DNA of 64,000 nt, taken from the NCBI RefSeq assembly GCF_003860525.1, contig NZ_CP034161.1, positions 1,054,001 through 1,118,000 of the forward strand, read 5' to 3'. The position numbers were made by a program, and so were the translations under genes. The notes beneath the pieces were generated by a model. The model worked only from the letters and a program-made list of their open reading frames with translations, ran no database searches and was not told the origin of the DNA. The stretch is from Epilithonimonas vandammei. Lineage in GTDB: Bacteria; Bacteroidota; Bacteroidia; Flavobacteriales; Weeksellaceae. How positions within the stretch are numbered: the first letter of the stretch is position 1; every line of letters begins with the position of its first letter. Positions 42,675-51,489 of the stretch are shown piece by piece.

Positions 42675-44612
42675 CTATTTTGCAGGCCAAATATTATTCT
42701 TTGGATTAATATCCGGAACAATTGATTTTGGGTCAAGTGAAACTGAGCTTATCTCCTTTGTAGAATCCATTTGGAAAGTCCATTCTGTGTTTCTTTTCCA
42801 AACTTCTACAGGCAGTTTTACTGTTTCGGTTGTTCCGTCTTTAAAGGTTACCAAGACTGTTGTAGGCATAGGCAGCTGACCAATATTTTCTACCGTGATC
42901 TGCGCGCCGTTTTTGTAATCACCATTAACGGGTTTTACAGCTTTCACGGCTTGATCTACTTTCCATTTGTTCATAAACCAACCTCTCCAGAACCAGTTAA
43001 GCTCTTCTCCGGATACATTTTCCATCGTGTGGAAGAAATCCCAAGGCGTAGGATGTTTAAAAGCCCATCTGTGAACATAAGTTCTGAAAGCTTTATCAAA
43101 TTTTTCGGGTCCGAGGATGTTTTCTCTCAGGATTCCCAAGCCAAGTCCCGGTTTAAAATAAGCAAGAACACCAATGCTTCTTTCTTTCATATTATCCGGG
43201 CCTACCATTACCTGCTCAAAGTTGTCACTTTGCACGAAAGGTCCCATTTTTCCTATATCTTGTTTATGGTAATATTCTCCCTTGTTAAAAGCTTCTGTTG
43301 AAAGTTCATTAATAAATGTGTTAAAACCTTCATCCATCCAGGCAAATACTCTTTCATTAGAACCAACAATCATTGGAAACCAAGTATGGCCAAATTCGTG
43401 GTCTGTAACACCCCAAAGATCATCCCCTTTCGAATTCCTATGACAGAACACAATGCCCGGATATTCCATTCCGCCTTCATTTCCAGCTACGTTGGTTGCA
43501 GCAGGATAAGGATATTCAAACCATTTCTGGGAATAATGTTCAATAGAAGCTTTGGTATATTCCGTGGAGCGTCCCCAGGCTTTTTCGCCGGCACTTTCTA
43601 TAGGATAAGCTGAGATGGCCAGAGATTTTTTACCGCTTGGCAGATTGATTCTTGCAGCATCAATAATAAAAGCGGCTGATGATGCCCATGCGAAATCCCT
43701 TGCTTTTTCAATTTTAAATTTCCAGGTTTTTGTCCCTGAATTATTTCCTTTACCTAATTCAGATTCTGGATGAATCATCACCGTTTTTTCACTGCTTCTT
43801 GCAGAATTCCAACGACTGATTTCTTCTTTTGTATAAACTTCTTTCTCGTTTAATAATTCTCCCGAAGCTACTACATAATGATTAGCGGGAACAGTAATAT
43901 TAGCAGATAAAGTTCCATATTCTAGGTAGAACTCCGAGGCGCCAAGATAAGGAAGTGTATTCCATCCCATTACGTCGTCATAAACACACATTCTGGGGTA
44001 CCATTGCGCTAATGTGAAAATTTTTCCGTTTTTGGTATCTTCAACGCCCATCCTGTCCGATCCGTATTTTGGTGATAAGAAAGAATATTCGATTTTCAAT
44101 TTTGCAACACCGCCGTTAGCTTTCAAATCATTTGGAAGGTCAATCTGCATTCTGGTATCAGTCACAGTAAATTTTACATCTTTACCGTTATACTTTACAG
44201 ACTTGATTTTATAACCACCATCGAAAACTTCACCTTTTGCACCATTTCTGCTTCCGGAAATCGGGATGACGGCATTTCCTCGGGAATCTTTGGAGAACAG
44301 ATTCTGATCCAGCTGAAGCCATAAAAAACTGAGCTGATCCGGACTGTTATTGGTATAGGTGATTTCGGCAGATCCTGTAAGTTCATTGCTAACATCATTT
44401 AGGCTCACATTCAGCTGATAATCTGCGGAGTTTTGCCAGTACTTGTGACCCGGCTGACCGCTGGCAGAACGAGTTTCGGTTCCTGTTTGCGGATAAAAAA
44501 ACGGTTTAAATGCTTCTGTGTAATCATACTTTGGAGATTCCTGCGCAAAAGTATGCCCTGTAAAAGCAACAAGAGCGACAGCAGAAAGCAAATACGGAAG
44601 TCTGAATTTCAT
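42675..44612 (-). CDS. M1-family metallopeptidase, exported
   Basis: The 645-residue protein has a signal peptide ending at about FAQ-ESP. The zinc site is [10 protein letters not shown] (HExxH form, near residue 404) with the third ligand in [22 protein letters not shown] serves as the exopeptidase-type GxMEN motif. The N-terminal beta domain includes [10 protein letters not shown]1 enzymes trim N-terminal residues; its export suggests peptide feeding or envelope processing. The gene is single. Confidence 0.9.
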   Translation of the reverse strand: MKFRLPYLLSAVALVAFTGHTFAQESPKYDYTEAFKPFFYPQTGTETRSASGQPGHKYWQNSADYQLNVSLNDVSNELTGSAEITYTNNSPDQLSFLWLQLDQNLFSKDSRGNAVIPISGSRNGAKGEVFDGGYKIKSVKYNGKDVKFTVTDTRMQIDLPNDLKANGGVAKLKIEYSFLSPKYGSDRMGVEDTKNGKIFTLAQWYPRMCVYDDVMGWNTLPYLGASEFYLEYGTLSANITVPANHYVVASGELLNEKEVYTKEEISRWNSARSSEKTVMIHPESELGKGNNSGTKTWKFKIEKARDFAWASSAAFIIDAARINLPSGKKSLAISAYPIESAGEKAWGRSTEYTKASIEHYSQKWFEYPYPAATNVAGNEGGMEYPGIVFCHRNSKGDDLWGVTDHEFGHTWFPMIVGSNERVFAWMDEGFNTFINELSTEAFNKGEYYHKQDIGKMGPFVQSDNFEQVMVGPDNMKERSIGVLAYFKPGLGLGILRENILGPEKFDKAFRTYVHRWAFKHPTPWDFFHTMENVSGEELNWFWRGWFMNKWKVDQAVKAVKPVNGDYKNGAQITVENIGQLPMPTTVLVTFKDGTTETVKLPVEVWKRNTEWTFQMDSTKEISSVSLDPKSIVPDINPKNNIWPAK

Positions 44613-44709
44613 TTAGGGAAAATTTTTGGTTAAGTAAAATTAGTGCTTAAAAAACTTCTGATGTTACAAATAAAAAGTTATAATAAGGATTAGATAAAAA
44701 ATCTGTTTG

Positions 44710-44717
44710 TACATTTG
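44710..44717 (+). promoter_or_regulatory. Promoter -7 box (TACATTTG)
   Basis: An exact TANNTTTG match 17 nt before ATG 44735. It excludes the upstream GTG at 44717 as a translation start, because that codon would not be transcribed. Confidence 0.55.
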
Positions 44718-44734
44718 TGATTGAAAATCCGAAA

Positions 44735-45229
44735 ATGACACGTATTCTTCTTTTATCAGACACGCATTCTTACATCGATGACAGGATTCTCGATTATGCA
44801 AACGATGCCGATGAAGTTTGGCATTGTGGCGATTTCGGAAGTATGACTGTGATTGAGGAATTAGAAAAAATAAAACCAATCCGTGGTGTTTATGGCAATA
44901 TAGATGAAGCCAAAATCAGAACCATTTTTCCGGAAGTTTTGAGTTTCAAATGCGAAGATGTAGAGGTTCTGATGATTCATATTGGTGGTTATCCGGGGAA
45001 ATACTCACCGTTGGCAAAGAAAGAAATTGCTGAGAAAAAACCGAAATTATTCATTTCCGGACATTCTCATATTTTGAAAGCAATGCACGATAAAAAGAAT
45101 AATCTTCTTCATCTTAATCCTGGCGCATGTGGAAAATCCGGTTGGCACAAAGTGAGAACAATGATGCGTTTCACGATTCATAAAGACGAAATCAAGGATT
45201 TAGAAATCATAGAACTCGGAGCTCGGTAG
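44735..45229 (+). CDS. Metallophosphoesterase (YfcE/MJ0936 type)
   Basis: The protein starts at MTRILLLSDTHSYID and has the calcineurin-like metal motifs DxH (SDTHS), GDFGSM, GNIDE and GHSHILKA with a final NPGACGKSG. It is about 164 residues, normal for YfcE-type phosphodiesterases. The physiological substrate is unknown. It is followed 62 nt later by the Smr gene. Confidence 0.9.
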   Translation: MTRILLLSDTHSYIDDRILDYANDADEVWHCGDFGSMTVIEELEKIKPIRGVYGNIDEAKIRTIFPEVLSFKCEDVEVLMIHIGGYPGKYSPLAKKEIAEKKPKLFISGHSHILKAMHDKKNNLLHLNPGACGKSGWHKVRTMMRFTIHKDEIKDLEIIELGAR

Positions 45230-45291
45230 GAGAGTTTGAGAATTATTGAGTTTTAGAAATCACATATCAATCATCATTTATCAATTATTAT

Positions 45292-45786
45292 ATGAAAGTT
45301 GGAGATTTAGTTTCTGTTATTGATGAAAATTTTAGAGGTAAGGTTCTGAAAATTATTGTCAATCAAGTGAAAATTGAAGATGAACACGGTTTTACCTATA
45401 ATTTTTCTAAGGATAAATTAACAATCATTGATGCCGATTTGTACGAAAATTCTCCAATTATCAGAAAAAATGAAATACCTAAAGTTGTTTCGAAAAAACA
45501 TAACAAAGCACCTTTGAAACTCGATTTGCATTTTGATTTATTAGTCAAAAATCCATCAGATTATGATGCTTTTGAAAGATTGATGATTCAGAGAGAAAAA
45601 TTGCTGGAAACCATTGATTTTTGCCGAAAAAATCACATCAAAAAATTGCAAATCATCCACGGAATCGGCGATGGTGTTTTGCAAAAAATGGTTTATGATG
45701 TTTTGGAAGGTCTTACAAATATCGAATACGACAGTGACGGATTTTTCTATCATCAATCCGGAAATGTGGAAGTCAAATTTTTATAA
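45292..45786 (+). CDS. Smr-domain protein
   Basis: The 164-residue protein has an N-terminal beta-rich module (VGDLVSVIDENFRGKVLKI) and a C-terminal Smr domain with LKLDLHFDLLV (the LDLH motif, near residue 80) and LQIIHGIGDGVLQ (the HGxGxG motif). Smr domains bind or cut nucleic acid in DNA repair and ribosome rescue. The N-terminal part resembles the DUF2027-linked proteins of Bacteroidota. It is adjacent to the metallophosphoesterase gene. Confidence 0.85.
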   Translation: MKVGDLVSVIDENFRGKVLKIIVNQVKIEDEHGFTYNFSKDKLTIIDADLYENSPIIRKNEIPKVVSKKHNKAPLKLDLHFDLLVKNPSDYDAFERLMIQREKLLETIDFCRKNHIKKLQIIHGIGDGVLQKMVYDVLEGLTNIEYDSDGFFYHQSGNVEVKFL

Positions 45787-45795
45787 AAAGTAATT

Positions 45796-45951
45796 ATGTG
45801 CAGAAAACAAATCAGTCTTATTTTAATTTTAATATTTGCATCCAGTTTTGCTCAGACAGAATATAAAACCGAAAGCAACATCTCTTATTATCCTGAAAAA
45901 ATCAGTAGAACAGATTCTTACATCGAAGTTCAGGATCTGACTAAAAAATAA
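45796..45951 (+). pseudogene. Truncated exported protein (possible alpha/beta-hydrolase N-terminal remnant)
   Basis: The short frame of 51 residues starts MCRKQISLILILIFASSFAQ, a good signal peptide, then TEYKTESNISYYPEKISRTD and SYIEVQDLTKK before a stop. This resembles the mature N-terminus of exported flavobacterial alpha/beta hydrolases, in which the segment is followed by a CxLDxYYP stretch that is absent here. It is probably the stub of a deleted gene, though a genuine short secreted peptide cannot be excluded. Confidence 0.5.
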
Positions 45952-45973
45952 AGTCAGAGAAGAATATAAAATA

Positions 45974-46014
45974 AAAAAAAGTCGCAAACCGGACATACAG
46001 TTTGCGACTTTTTT
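45974..46014. terminator. Bidirectional terminator
   Basis: The stem GTCGCAAAC with GTTTGCGAC is extended by A-run and T-run on the two sides, between convergent units ending at 45951 and 46027. Confidence 0.85.
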
Positions 46015-46026
46015 CTGAGGTAAAAT

Positions 46027-46575
46027 TTAATTCAAACTCACATCCTCCGGTGCATTTGCCCAAAGAAGAAACTCGCCGCCGAGATTTTGCATAATATTTT
46101 TCCAAAGATTCTGGTCATTTGGAAGCGTATAATCTAAGTTGTAAACATCTACTATTGTCCACATTTTACGCTGGATTTCGCCCTCAAGTTGCAATGGAGA
46201 CCAACCCGAATATCCAGAAAAAACCTTGATATTTTCGATGTTAGTAGAACCTTCAATAATTGATGAAACAACGGAATCTATATCATCCGTAATATAGAAT
46301 TCATCATTGATTTCAGAATATTCCTCCGTAATTTTTTGACCTTTCAGGATAAAATAAACCTTATCATTTTCCACAGGTCCGCCTTCATACAAATCCACTG
46401 GAAATCCGAAAATATTCAGCAGACGGGAACTAATATTTTTGTTCTTTTTGTTCAAAATCAGCCCAAAAGCACCATTTTCATTATGCTCAATAATCAGCAC
46501 CACAGAACGCGAAAATATATCGCCGGAAATATCAGGCGTTGAGATTAAAATTTTACCTTTGTAAGAGTAATTCAT
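46027..46575 (-). CDS. YqgE/AlgH family protein
   Basis: The 182-residue protein begins YKGKILISTPDISGDIFSRSVVLIIEHNENGAFGLILNK, the YqgE/UPF0301 hallmark. It continues with a GGPV motif (YEGGPVENDKVYF), FSGYSGWSPLQLEGEI and a C-terminal GGEFLLWANAPEDVSLN. The fold is known but the role is not; in other bacteria the gene neighbours ruvX. Its ATG is preceded by TAGCTTTG with a 4-nt gap, one of the probable leaderless promoters. Confidence 0.9.
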   Translation of the reverse strand: MNYSYKGKILISTPDISGDIFSRSVVLIIEHNENGAFGLILNKKNKNISSRLLNIFGFPVDLYEGGPVENDKVYFILKGQKITEEYSEINDEFYITDDIDSVVSSIIEGSTNIENIKVFSGYSGWSPLQLEGEIQRKMWTIVDVYNLDYTLPNDQNLWKNIMQNLGGEFLLWANAPEDVSLN

Positions 46576-46579
46576 CTAT

Positions 46580-46587
46580 CAAAGCTA
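46580..46587 (-). promoter_or_regulatory. Promoter -7 box 4 nt before yqgE-like gene
   Basis: TAGCTTTG on the minus strand, then ATAG, then ATG. Confidence 0.55.
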
Positions 46588-46658
46588 TTAAAAAATATTT
46601 TTTTTGAAAAAGAATTCAAGCAAAAATTAATCTAAAATTGTGGCAATTTGAATAATTT

Positions 46659-46738
46659 GGGCGCCTTTATCCGCCCTCCGTTCCCGCTTTTTTGTTTTTT
46701 TAGAAAAAACAAAAAGAGCTCCACTCAGGTCGGGGCGC
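46659..46738. repeat. Intergenic hairpin repeat (family F4)
   Basis: The unit begins GGGCGCCTTTATCCGCCCTC, has a central inverted repeat of CTTTTTTGTTTTTTT and AAAAAACAAAAAG, and ends ACTCAGGTCGGGGCGC. It is GC-rich at the ends and AT-rich in the centre. I recall similar units between genes in Chryseobacterium and Flavobacterium genomes; only this copy is in the window. Confidence 0.6.
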
Positions 46739-46805
46739 GCTTCGCAAAAAAGGAAAATTTGTCAAAGAATCCAACATAAACCTTTTATTTAGTTTTTCTT
46801 TGATG

Positions 46806-46869
46806 AGCGAAGCGTCTTTGCGACTCCTAAAACATTGAATCAAAAAAATCTTTGCGAACTTTGCGTTTA
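46806..46869. repeat. Tandem CTTTGCG arms, relative of family F1
   Basis: GCGTCTTTGCGACTCC and CTTTGCGAACTTTGCGTTT lie in the same orientation. The complement of the second, CGCAAAG-TT-CGCAAAG, has the doubled-box plan of the CAC elements, but no mirrored left arm is present. It could be a half-element. With family F4 it fills the 329-bp gap before pdxH. Confidence 0.4.
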
Positions 46870-46904
46870 AAAAAATCAATATTATAAAGCATCTTAATCA
46901 TAAA

Positions 46905-47555
46905 ATGAACAACGAAAACCTCCACGATAAAAGAAAAGTTTACGAAAAATCCCAACTCATCGAAACCGAAATCTTAGAAAACCCCATCGAGCAATTCCGA
47001 AACTGGTTTCTGGAAGCTGAAGAAAATCCACAAGTTTCCGAAGCCAACGCAATGGCAATTTCCACAGTCGAGGACGACGGTTGCCCGAGAACCCGAATGG
47101 TTTTGCTGAAGTCGTACAATTGGGAAGGTTTTGTTTTCTATACCAATTATGACAGCCGAAAGGGAAAATCGTTGGAGAGAACTCAAAAAGCCTGTCTTCA
47201 TTTTTTCTGGCCAAGTCTGGAACGTCAAATCATCATCAAAGCCGATGTAGAAAGAATAGCAGAAAATCTAAGCGACGGCTATTTTCATTCAAGACCAAAA
47301 GGAAGTCAGCTAGGTGCAGTGGTTTCGCCTCAAAGTCAGGAAATCCCAGACCGAAGTTTCCTCGAAAACAAATTAAAAGATTTAGAAACCGAATTCGAAA
47401 ACAAAGAAATTCCAAGACCGGAAAATTGGGGCGGTTATATCGCAAAACCCTACGAAATCGAATTCTGGCAAGGCAGACCAAACCGTCTTCACGATAGAAT
47501 TCTGTATTCGTTAACAGAAGATTTTGATTGGAAGATTTCCAGATTGGCACCATAA
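46905..47555 (+). CDS. pdxH: Pyridoxamine 5'-phosphate oxidase
   Basis: The 216-residue protein has the PdxH flavin-binding core: NAMAISTVEDDGCPRTRMVLLKSY (about residues 47-70), FYTNYDSRKGKSLE, HFFWPSLERQI, SRPKGSQLGAVVSPQSQ and the C-terminal IEFWQGRPNRLHDRI. It oxidises pyridoxamine or pyridoxine phosphate to pyridoxal phosphate, the cofactor of the HisC and class III aminotransferases nearby. The gene is single. Confidence 0.96.
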   Translation: MNNENLHDKRKVYEKSQLIETEILENPIEQFRNWFLEAEENPQVSEANAMAISTVEDDGCPRTRMVLLKSYNWEGFVFYTNYDSRKGKSLERTQKACLHFFWPSLERQIIIKADVERIAENLSDGYFHSRPKGSQLGAVVSPQSQEIPDRSFLENKLKDLETEFENKEIPRPENWGGYIAKPYEIEFWQGRPNRLHDRILYSLTEDFDWKISRLAP

Positions 47556-47642
47556 GTCTTAACATTTTTTATAAAAGCTTTAACTCAGATTTTGGTTTCT
47601 TTTCTCGTTATTTGTTTTATTAACCATTATAAACAATTAATT

Positions 47643-48224
47643 ATGAAAAATTTACTGAGAATTATGAGCGTTGTTGCGCTTGTCGTTTTATTGTCATTCA
47701 GCTTTTCAAAAGAGAAAAAAATAGTGGTCATTGATGCTGGTCACGGTGGAAATGATTTGGGAGCGAATAGAAATGGGATTTATGAAAAAGAGATTGTTCT
47801 TAATATCGCTAAAAAAATCAAAGCCTTAAACCAAAATCAAAATCTCGAAATCATATTGACCAGAGATGATGATACTTATCCATCATTAGCGCAGAGAACA
47901 GGAAAAATCAATGAGTTAAAACCTGATTATGCCATTTCTCTACACGTTAACAACTCACCGAGACAAAGTACAGAGATGAAAGGATTTGAAGTTTTCTTCC
48001 AAGACAATGACGCTTCAAAAAAATTAGCCAATAAGTTTTCAGAAAAATTTCAGGATTCCAAAATGAAAACTGCAAATCTCCATATTTTGAGAGAGTCCAA
48101 AACGCCAACAGTTTTGTTGGAATTGGGATTTATCAATAATCCTGACGAGAGAGATTATCTCGCAAGTGAAAAAGGTCAAACCGAAACGGCTGAAAAAATA
48201 TTAAGTGTGATTAATGAACATTAA
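47643..48224 (+). CDS. N-acetylmuramoyl-L-alanine amidase
   Basis: The start is taken at ATG 47643 (MKNLLRIMSVVALVVLLSF), which gives a proper signal peptide; an upstream Met adds non-conserved residues. The Amidase_3 zinc site is complete: VIDAGHGGNDLGA, a Glu in YEKEIVLNI, SLHVNNS and ELGFINNPDE. It cuts the glycan-peptide bond of murein. It is about 193 residues with no targeting domain, and the EnvC-like protein at 13056 is a plausible activator. Confidence 0.92.
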   Translation: MKNLLRIMSVVALVVLLSFSFSKEKKIVVIDAGHGGNDLGANRNGIYEKEIVLNIAKKIKALNQNQNLEIILTRDDDTYPSLAQRTGKINELKPDYAISLHVNNSPRQSTEMKGFEVFFQDNDASKKLANKFSEKFQDSKMKTANLHILRESKTPTVLLELGFINNPDERDYLASEKGQTETAEKILSVINEH

Positions 48225-48245
48225 TTATCCAAATAAAATAGATGA

Positions 48246-48273
48246 AAAACCAGCAATTTTGCTGGTTTTTTTA
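48246..48273. terminator. Bidirectional terminator between amidase gene and his operon
   Basis: AAAACCAGC pairs with GCTGGTTTT, with A- and T-runs on both sides. It ends both the amidase gene and the histidine operon. Confidence 0.82.
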
Positions 48274-48858
48274 TTTACTTCTCAACTTCAAAATTGTCTC
48301 AACATCTTCCAAGGTAAAACCTTTAGCTTTCAACAAAATCAAATAGTGATAAAGCAAATCTGCGGCTTCGTTTAAAAACAATTCGTCATTATTATCTTTC
48401 GCTTCAATGACCAGTTCCACAGCTTCTTCGCCCACTTTTTGCGCTACTTTATTGATGCCTCTTTTATAGAGCTCATTAGTGTAAGAATTTTCATCATTAT
48501 TATCAATTTTATCAGAAATCGTTTGCTGTAATTCATACAAAAAACCTTTGTCCGTTTCTTCTGCAAAACAAGTCGTCGTTCCTTTGTGACAAGTTGGTCC
48601 AAGCGGTTTTGCTTTGATGAGAATCGTATCGTTATCACAATCTAATTTCCAATCCATCAATTCCAAAAAATTACCCGAAGATTCGCCTTTTGTCCAGAGA
48701 CGGTTTTTGGAACGGGAAAAGAAAGTGACTCGTTTTTCCTGCAGCGTTTTATCAAACGCTTCCTGATTCATATAACCCAGCATCAGAACTTTCAGATTAA
48801 GATAATCCTGAATAATAACGGGAACTAAGCCTGTATTTTTATCAAATTTTATAGTCAT
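48271..48858 (-). CDS. hisIE: Bifunctional phosphoribosyl-AMP cyclohydrolase / phosphoribosyl-ATP pyrophosphatase
   Basis: The 195-residue fusion has HisI first ([33 protein letters not shown], and the zinc ligands in DWKLDCDND and [12 protein letters not shown]). HisE follows from about residue 110 ([25 protein letters not shown]). It performs the second and third steps of histidine synthesis. It is the last gene of the operon and overlaps hisF by 4 nt. Confidence 0.95.
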   Translation of the reverse strand: MTIKFDKNTGLVPVIIQDYLNLKVLMLGYMNQEAFDKTLQEKRVTFFSRSKNRLWTKGESSGNFLELMDWKLDCDNDTILIKAKPLGPTCHKGTTTCFAEETDKGFLYELQQTISDKIDNNDENSYTNELYKRGINKVAQKVGEEAVELVIEAKDNNDELFLNEAADLLYHYLILLKAKGFTLEDVETILKLRSK

Positions 48859-49607
48859 CGTATTGATAAGTTTTTAGATTTTAAATGATTTTTAAGTTCC
48901 GGAATTGCGATTTCATTGAAATGAAAAATACTCGCCGCCAAAGCTCCAGTGGCTTTGGTTTCTGTGAAAACATCCTCAAAATGTTGCATCGTTCCAGCTC
49001 CACCCGAAGCAATCACAGGAATATTAACTAACTCCGAAAGTTGTTTGGTGATTTCTATTGTGAATCCACTTTTTGTTCCGTCCGTATTCATTGAGGTTAG
49101 GAGGATTTCGCCGGCTCCAAGATTTTCAACTTCTTTTGCCCAAGAAAATAATTCTTTTTCAGTCTCGATTTTTCCGCCGTTACTGAAAACTTTATTTTGA
49201 TTTTCTACCACTTTGGTGTCAATTGCAACAACCATACATTGTGAGCCGAAACGTTGGGCAACTTCGGTAATGAGTTTTGGATTGGACAAAGACGCCGAAT
49301 TAATTGTGATTTTATCTGCGCCATTTTTCAGAAGCTCTTCCACATTTTCAAGCGCATTAATTCCGCCACCAACCGTAAACGGAATATTGATGTGTTTCGC
49401 AATATCTCTCACCAAGGGAATCAAGGTTTTCCGCCGTTCTTCAGTTGCGGAAATATCCAGAAAAACCAGTTCATCTGCGCCTTGCTGAGAATATCTAATC
49501 GCCATTTCCACTGGATTCCCGACTTCTTTCAAATCCAAAAAATTAACGCCTTTTACCGTTTCTCCGTTTTTGATATCGAGACAAGGAATGATTCTTTTTG
49601 CTAACAT
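48855..49607 (-). CDS. hisF: Imidazole glycerol phosphate synthase, cyclase subunit
   Basis: The 250-residue TIM barrel starts [23 protein letters not shown], with the catalytic Asp of CLDIK at about residue 11. The second Asp lies in VVAIDTK near residue 130, and phosphate-binding VGGGI and ASGGAG loops are present. It works with HisH to form imidazole glycerol phosphate and AICAR. It overlaps hisA by one base and hisIE by four, so the three are translationally coupled. Confidence 0.96.
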   Translation of the reverse strand: MLAKRIIPCLDIKNGETVKGVNFLDLKEVGNPVEMAIRYSQQGADELVFLDISATEERRKTLIPLVRDIAKHINIPFTVGGGINALENVEELLKNGADKITINSASLSNPKLITEVAQRFGSQCMVVAIDTKVVENQNKVFSNGGKIETEKELFSWAKEVENLGAGEILLTSMNTDGTKSGFTIEITKQLSELVNIPVIASGGAGTMQHFEDVFTETKATGALAASIFHFNEIAIPELKNHLKSKNLSIR

Positions 49608-50323
49608 TAGAGAAATGGTTTTAAATCTTTAAACGTGATTCTGTTTTCATACAAAGCTTTGCCGATAATTGCACCTTCGCAACCAATTGATTCTAGTTGT
49701 ACTAAATCTTCAGTAGAAGTAACTCCACCTGAGGCAATGAGTTTTACTTCGTGATTTTGCGATATAATATTTTTGTAAAGATCAAAAGAAGGACCTTCTA
49801 ACATTCCATCTTTATCGATATCTGTCGAGATAATATATTGGATTCCAGTTCTCACTTTTTCTTTGATGAAGTCATAAATATTGGTTTCGCTTTCCTCTAA
49901 CCAACCGGAAACTGCAATTTTTTCTTTCCTTGCATCAGCTCCCAAAATGATTTTTTCTGAACCATATTTTTCGAAAGACTTTAAAAATAAATCTGGATTT
50001 TTGACTGCGATACTTCCCAATGTGACTTGCTTTGCGCCATTTTCAAAAGCAATTTTGATGTCTTCTTCGGATTTTAATCCACCTCCAAAATCTATGGTTA
50101 AGTTAGTTTGAGATGAAATTTTTTCTAAGATTTTATAATTAATAATTCGGTTTTGTTTGGCGCCGTCCAAATCAACTAAATGCAAAAATTGGATTCCATT
50201 ATCTTCAAAGTTTTTAGCAACGTCCAAAACATTAGAGTTGTAAATCGTTTTCTGATTGTAATCGCCTTTGGAAAGACGAACACATTCGCCGTTGATGATA
50301 TCTATTGCTGGGATAATTCTCAT
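49607..50323 (-). CDS. hisA: ProFAR isomerase
   Basis: The 238-residue TIM barrel begins [20 protein letters not shown], with the catalytic Asp of AIDI at position 8. It also has [15 protein letters not shown] and the late [14 protein letters not shown]. It opens the ribose of the fourth pathway intermediate. It is the first gene after the IS insertion, so its expression depends on readthrough from hisH or on a promoter near 50330-50500, where a hairpin repeat lies. Confidence 0.95.
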   Translation of the reverse strand: MRIIPAIDIINGECVRLSKGDYNQKTIYNSNVLDVAKNFEDNGIQFLHLVDLDGAKQNRIINYKILEKISSQTNLTIDFGGGLKSEEDIKIAFENGAKQVTLGSIAVKNPDLFLKSFEKYGSEKIILGADARKEKIAVSGWLEESETNIYDFIKEKVRTGIQYIISTDIDKDGMLEGPSFDLYKNIISQNHEVKLIASGGVTSTEDLVQLESIGCEGAIIGKALYENRITFKDLKPFL

Positions 50324-50358
50324 TTTCTATTTTTATTTTTAATGAATTAATAGCTTTT

Positions 50359-50486
50359 AACCACAAAAGGCACAAAATATTTTTATATTTTTTAGTTGTT
50401 CAAAAGTTCAAAATAGGTTTATTTGAAATTTTGTTTTCTTTTGAAAAGCTTTTATTTTAATTTTTCCTTTTGTGTCTTTTGTGGTT
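50359..50486. repeat. CAC-box hairpin element between hisA and the IS (family F1)
   Basis: AACCACAAAAGGCACAAAAT (50359-50378) mirrors 50467-50486 with 18 of 20 matches. CACAAAAG boxes are doubled around one base in each arm. TTTTAATGAATTA before the element and TTTTAATTGATTA after it (50501-50513) form a degenerate direct repeat, as at 38894. It is non-coding and sits in the his operon upstream of hisA. Confidence 0.7.
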
Positions 50487-50506
50487 CAAATCAATCATAA
50501 TTTTAA

Positions 50507-51489
50507 TTGATTATCCGTTTTTAATCATAATCCTGTAATGTTAGCAATAATAAGCCTTTCAAAGAGTCTATCTCCAAAATATCTTCGATTTAGCTTGTAG
50601 ATGAATTCGTTGAGATAGAGTTGAAGATACTTTCTTTTTATTTTGTGGTAATTGCCCAACAAATTTCTTTTGGCGTTGCTAATGGCAATATGAATCCATT
50701 TTAAAGTTTCTTCGGTAGTTTCTTTTGAACTTTTTTCCATAATATGAAGCTCTACAAAATCTGAAATATCCACATAAGAAGTGCTTTTATCTGTAAAAAC
50801 AATACTCTGATTATCTATAGATTCTTTAATGGCTTCATTGATTTCTTCTCCACTGTGTCCATCTAAAACCTTCGCTTTAAAGAAGCGAACATGTTTTTCT
50901 TTTTTTCCAGTATCAATATCTTCTAACGGTGTTGATTCTGCTATCATCGCTACATTTTGTTTCCCAACTGAACCTTTTCCACGAATTCCTTTTTTCTGCT
51001 CTATTTCGCTAGATTCTACTGTAAAATAGGCTTCGTCAAATTCTATCATCCCTTCCAAAGTGTATTGTGCATCTCGGTTTCCCATGGCTTTTCTTATCTT
51101 ATGAACCATTGCCCAAACTGGTTCATACCTCTTTAATCCCAATTGTTTTTGGATTTCTTTGGCTGAAAATCCTTTCTTGGTAACACTCATCAAAAACATG
51201 GTTTTGTACCAAATTAGAAAAGATAAATTCGAATTTTCCATGATGGTTCCGCTTTTCAAAGAAGTTCGACTTCTGCATTTTTTGCATTCATAACTTAATC
51301 TGCTCTTTATCCAAAAATGTTCTGTGCTTCCACATTTGCACGTGAGTCCTATTTTATCTCTCTCAGATTTAAAATGATTTATACAATCATCTTCTGTCCC
51401 GAAATGTGCTGAAAAACTGAATAAATTCATATCTAATTGTTTGATTACTACAAATATACAAAAATTATGATAAATTACGGATATTCATT
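50507..51489 (-). mobile_element. IS1595-family insertion sequence in the histidine operon
   Basis: The element carries one transposase gene and imperfect terminal inverted repeats (50509-50531 and 51464-51486, 19 of 23 matches, sharing TATCCGT and ATCATAAT). AATTTTAA occurs just outside both ends (50499-50506 and 51490-51497) and may be the 8-bp target duplication, although the ends are then one base asymmetric. It separates hisH from hisA and is oriented with the operon. Its right end codes the last residues of hisH. Confidence 0.85.
50525..51430 (-). CDS. IS1595-family transposase (ISXO2-like)
   Basis: The 301-residue protein has an N-terminal zinc ribbon (CKCGSTEHFW...CKKC, about residues 31-57), a helix-turn-helix region (AKEIQKQLGLKRYEPVWAMVHKIRKAM), and the DDE domain of the ISXO2 group. 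The latter has FDEAYFTVE near residue 131, a second Asp around FTDKSTSYVDI, and a C-terminal FIYKLNRRYFGDRLFERLI. It appears intact, so the copy may be active. Confidence 0.92.
   Translation of the reverse strand: MNLFSFSAHFGTEDDCINHFKSERDKIGLTCKCGSTEHFWIKSRLSYECKKCRSRTSLKSGTIMENSNLSFLIWYKTMFLMSVTKKGFSAKEIQKQLGLKRYEPVWAMVHKIRKAMGNRDAQYTLEGMIEFDEAYFTVESSEIEQKKGIRGKGSVGKQNVAMIAESTPLEDIDTGKKEKHVRFFKAKVLDGHSGEEINEAIKESIDNQSIVFTDKSTSYVDISDFVELHIMEKSSKETTEETLKWIHIAISNAKRNLLGNYHKIKRKYLQLYLNEFIYKLNRRYFGDRLFERLIIANITGL

Noticed and set aside
47592..47642. Upstream start of the amidase gene
   Set aside because: It would bury the signal peptide 17 residues inside the protein.
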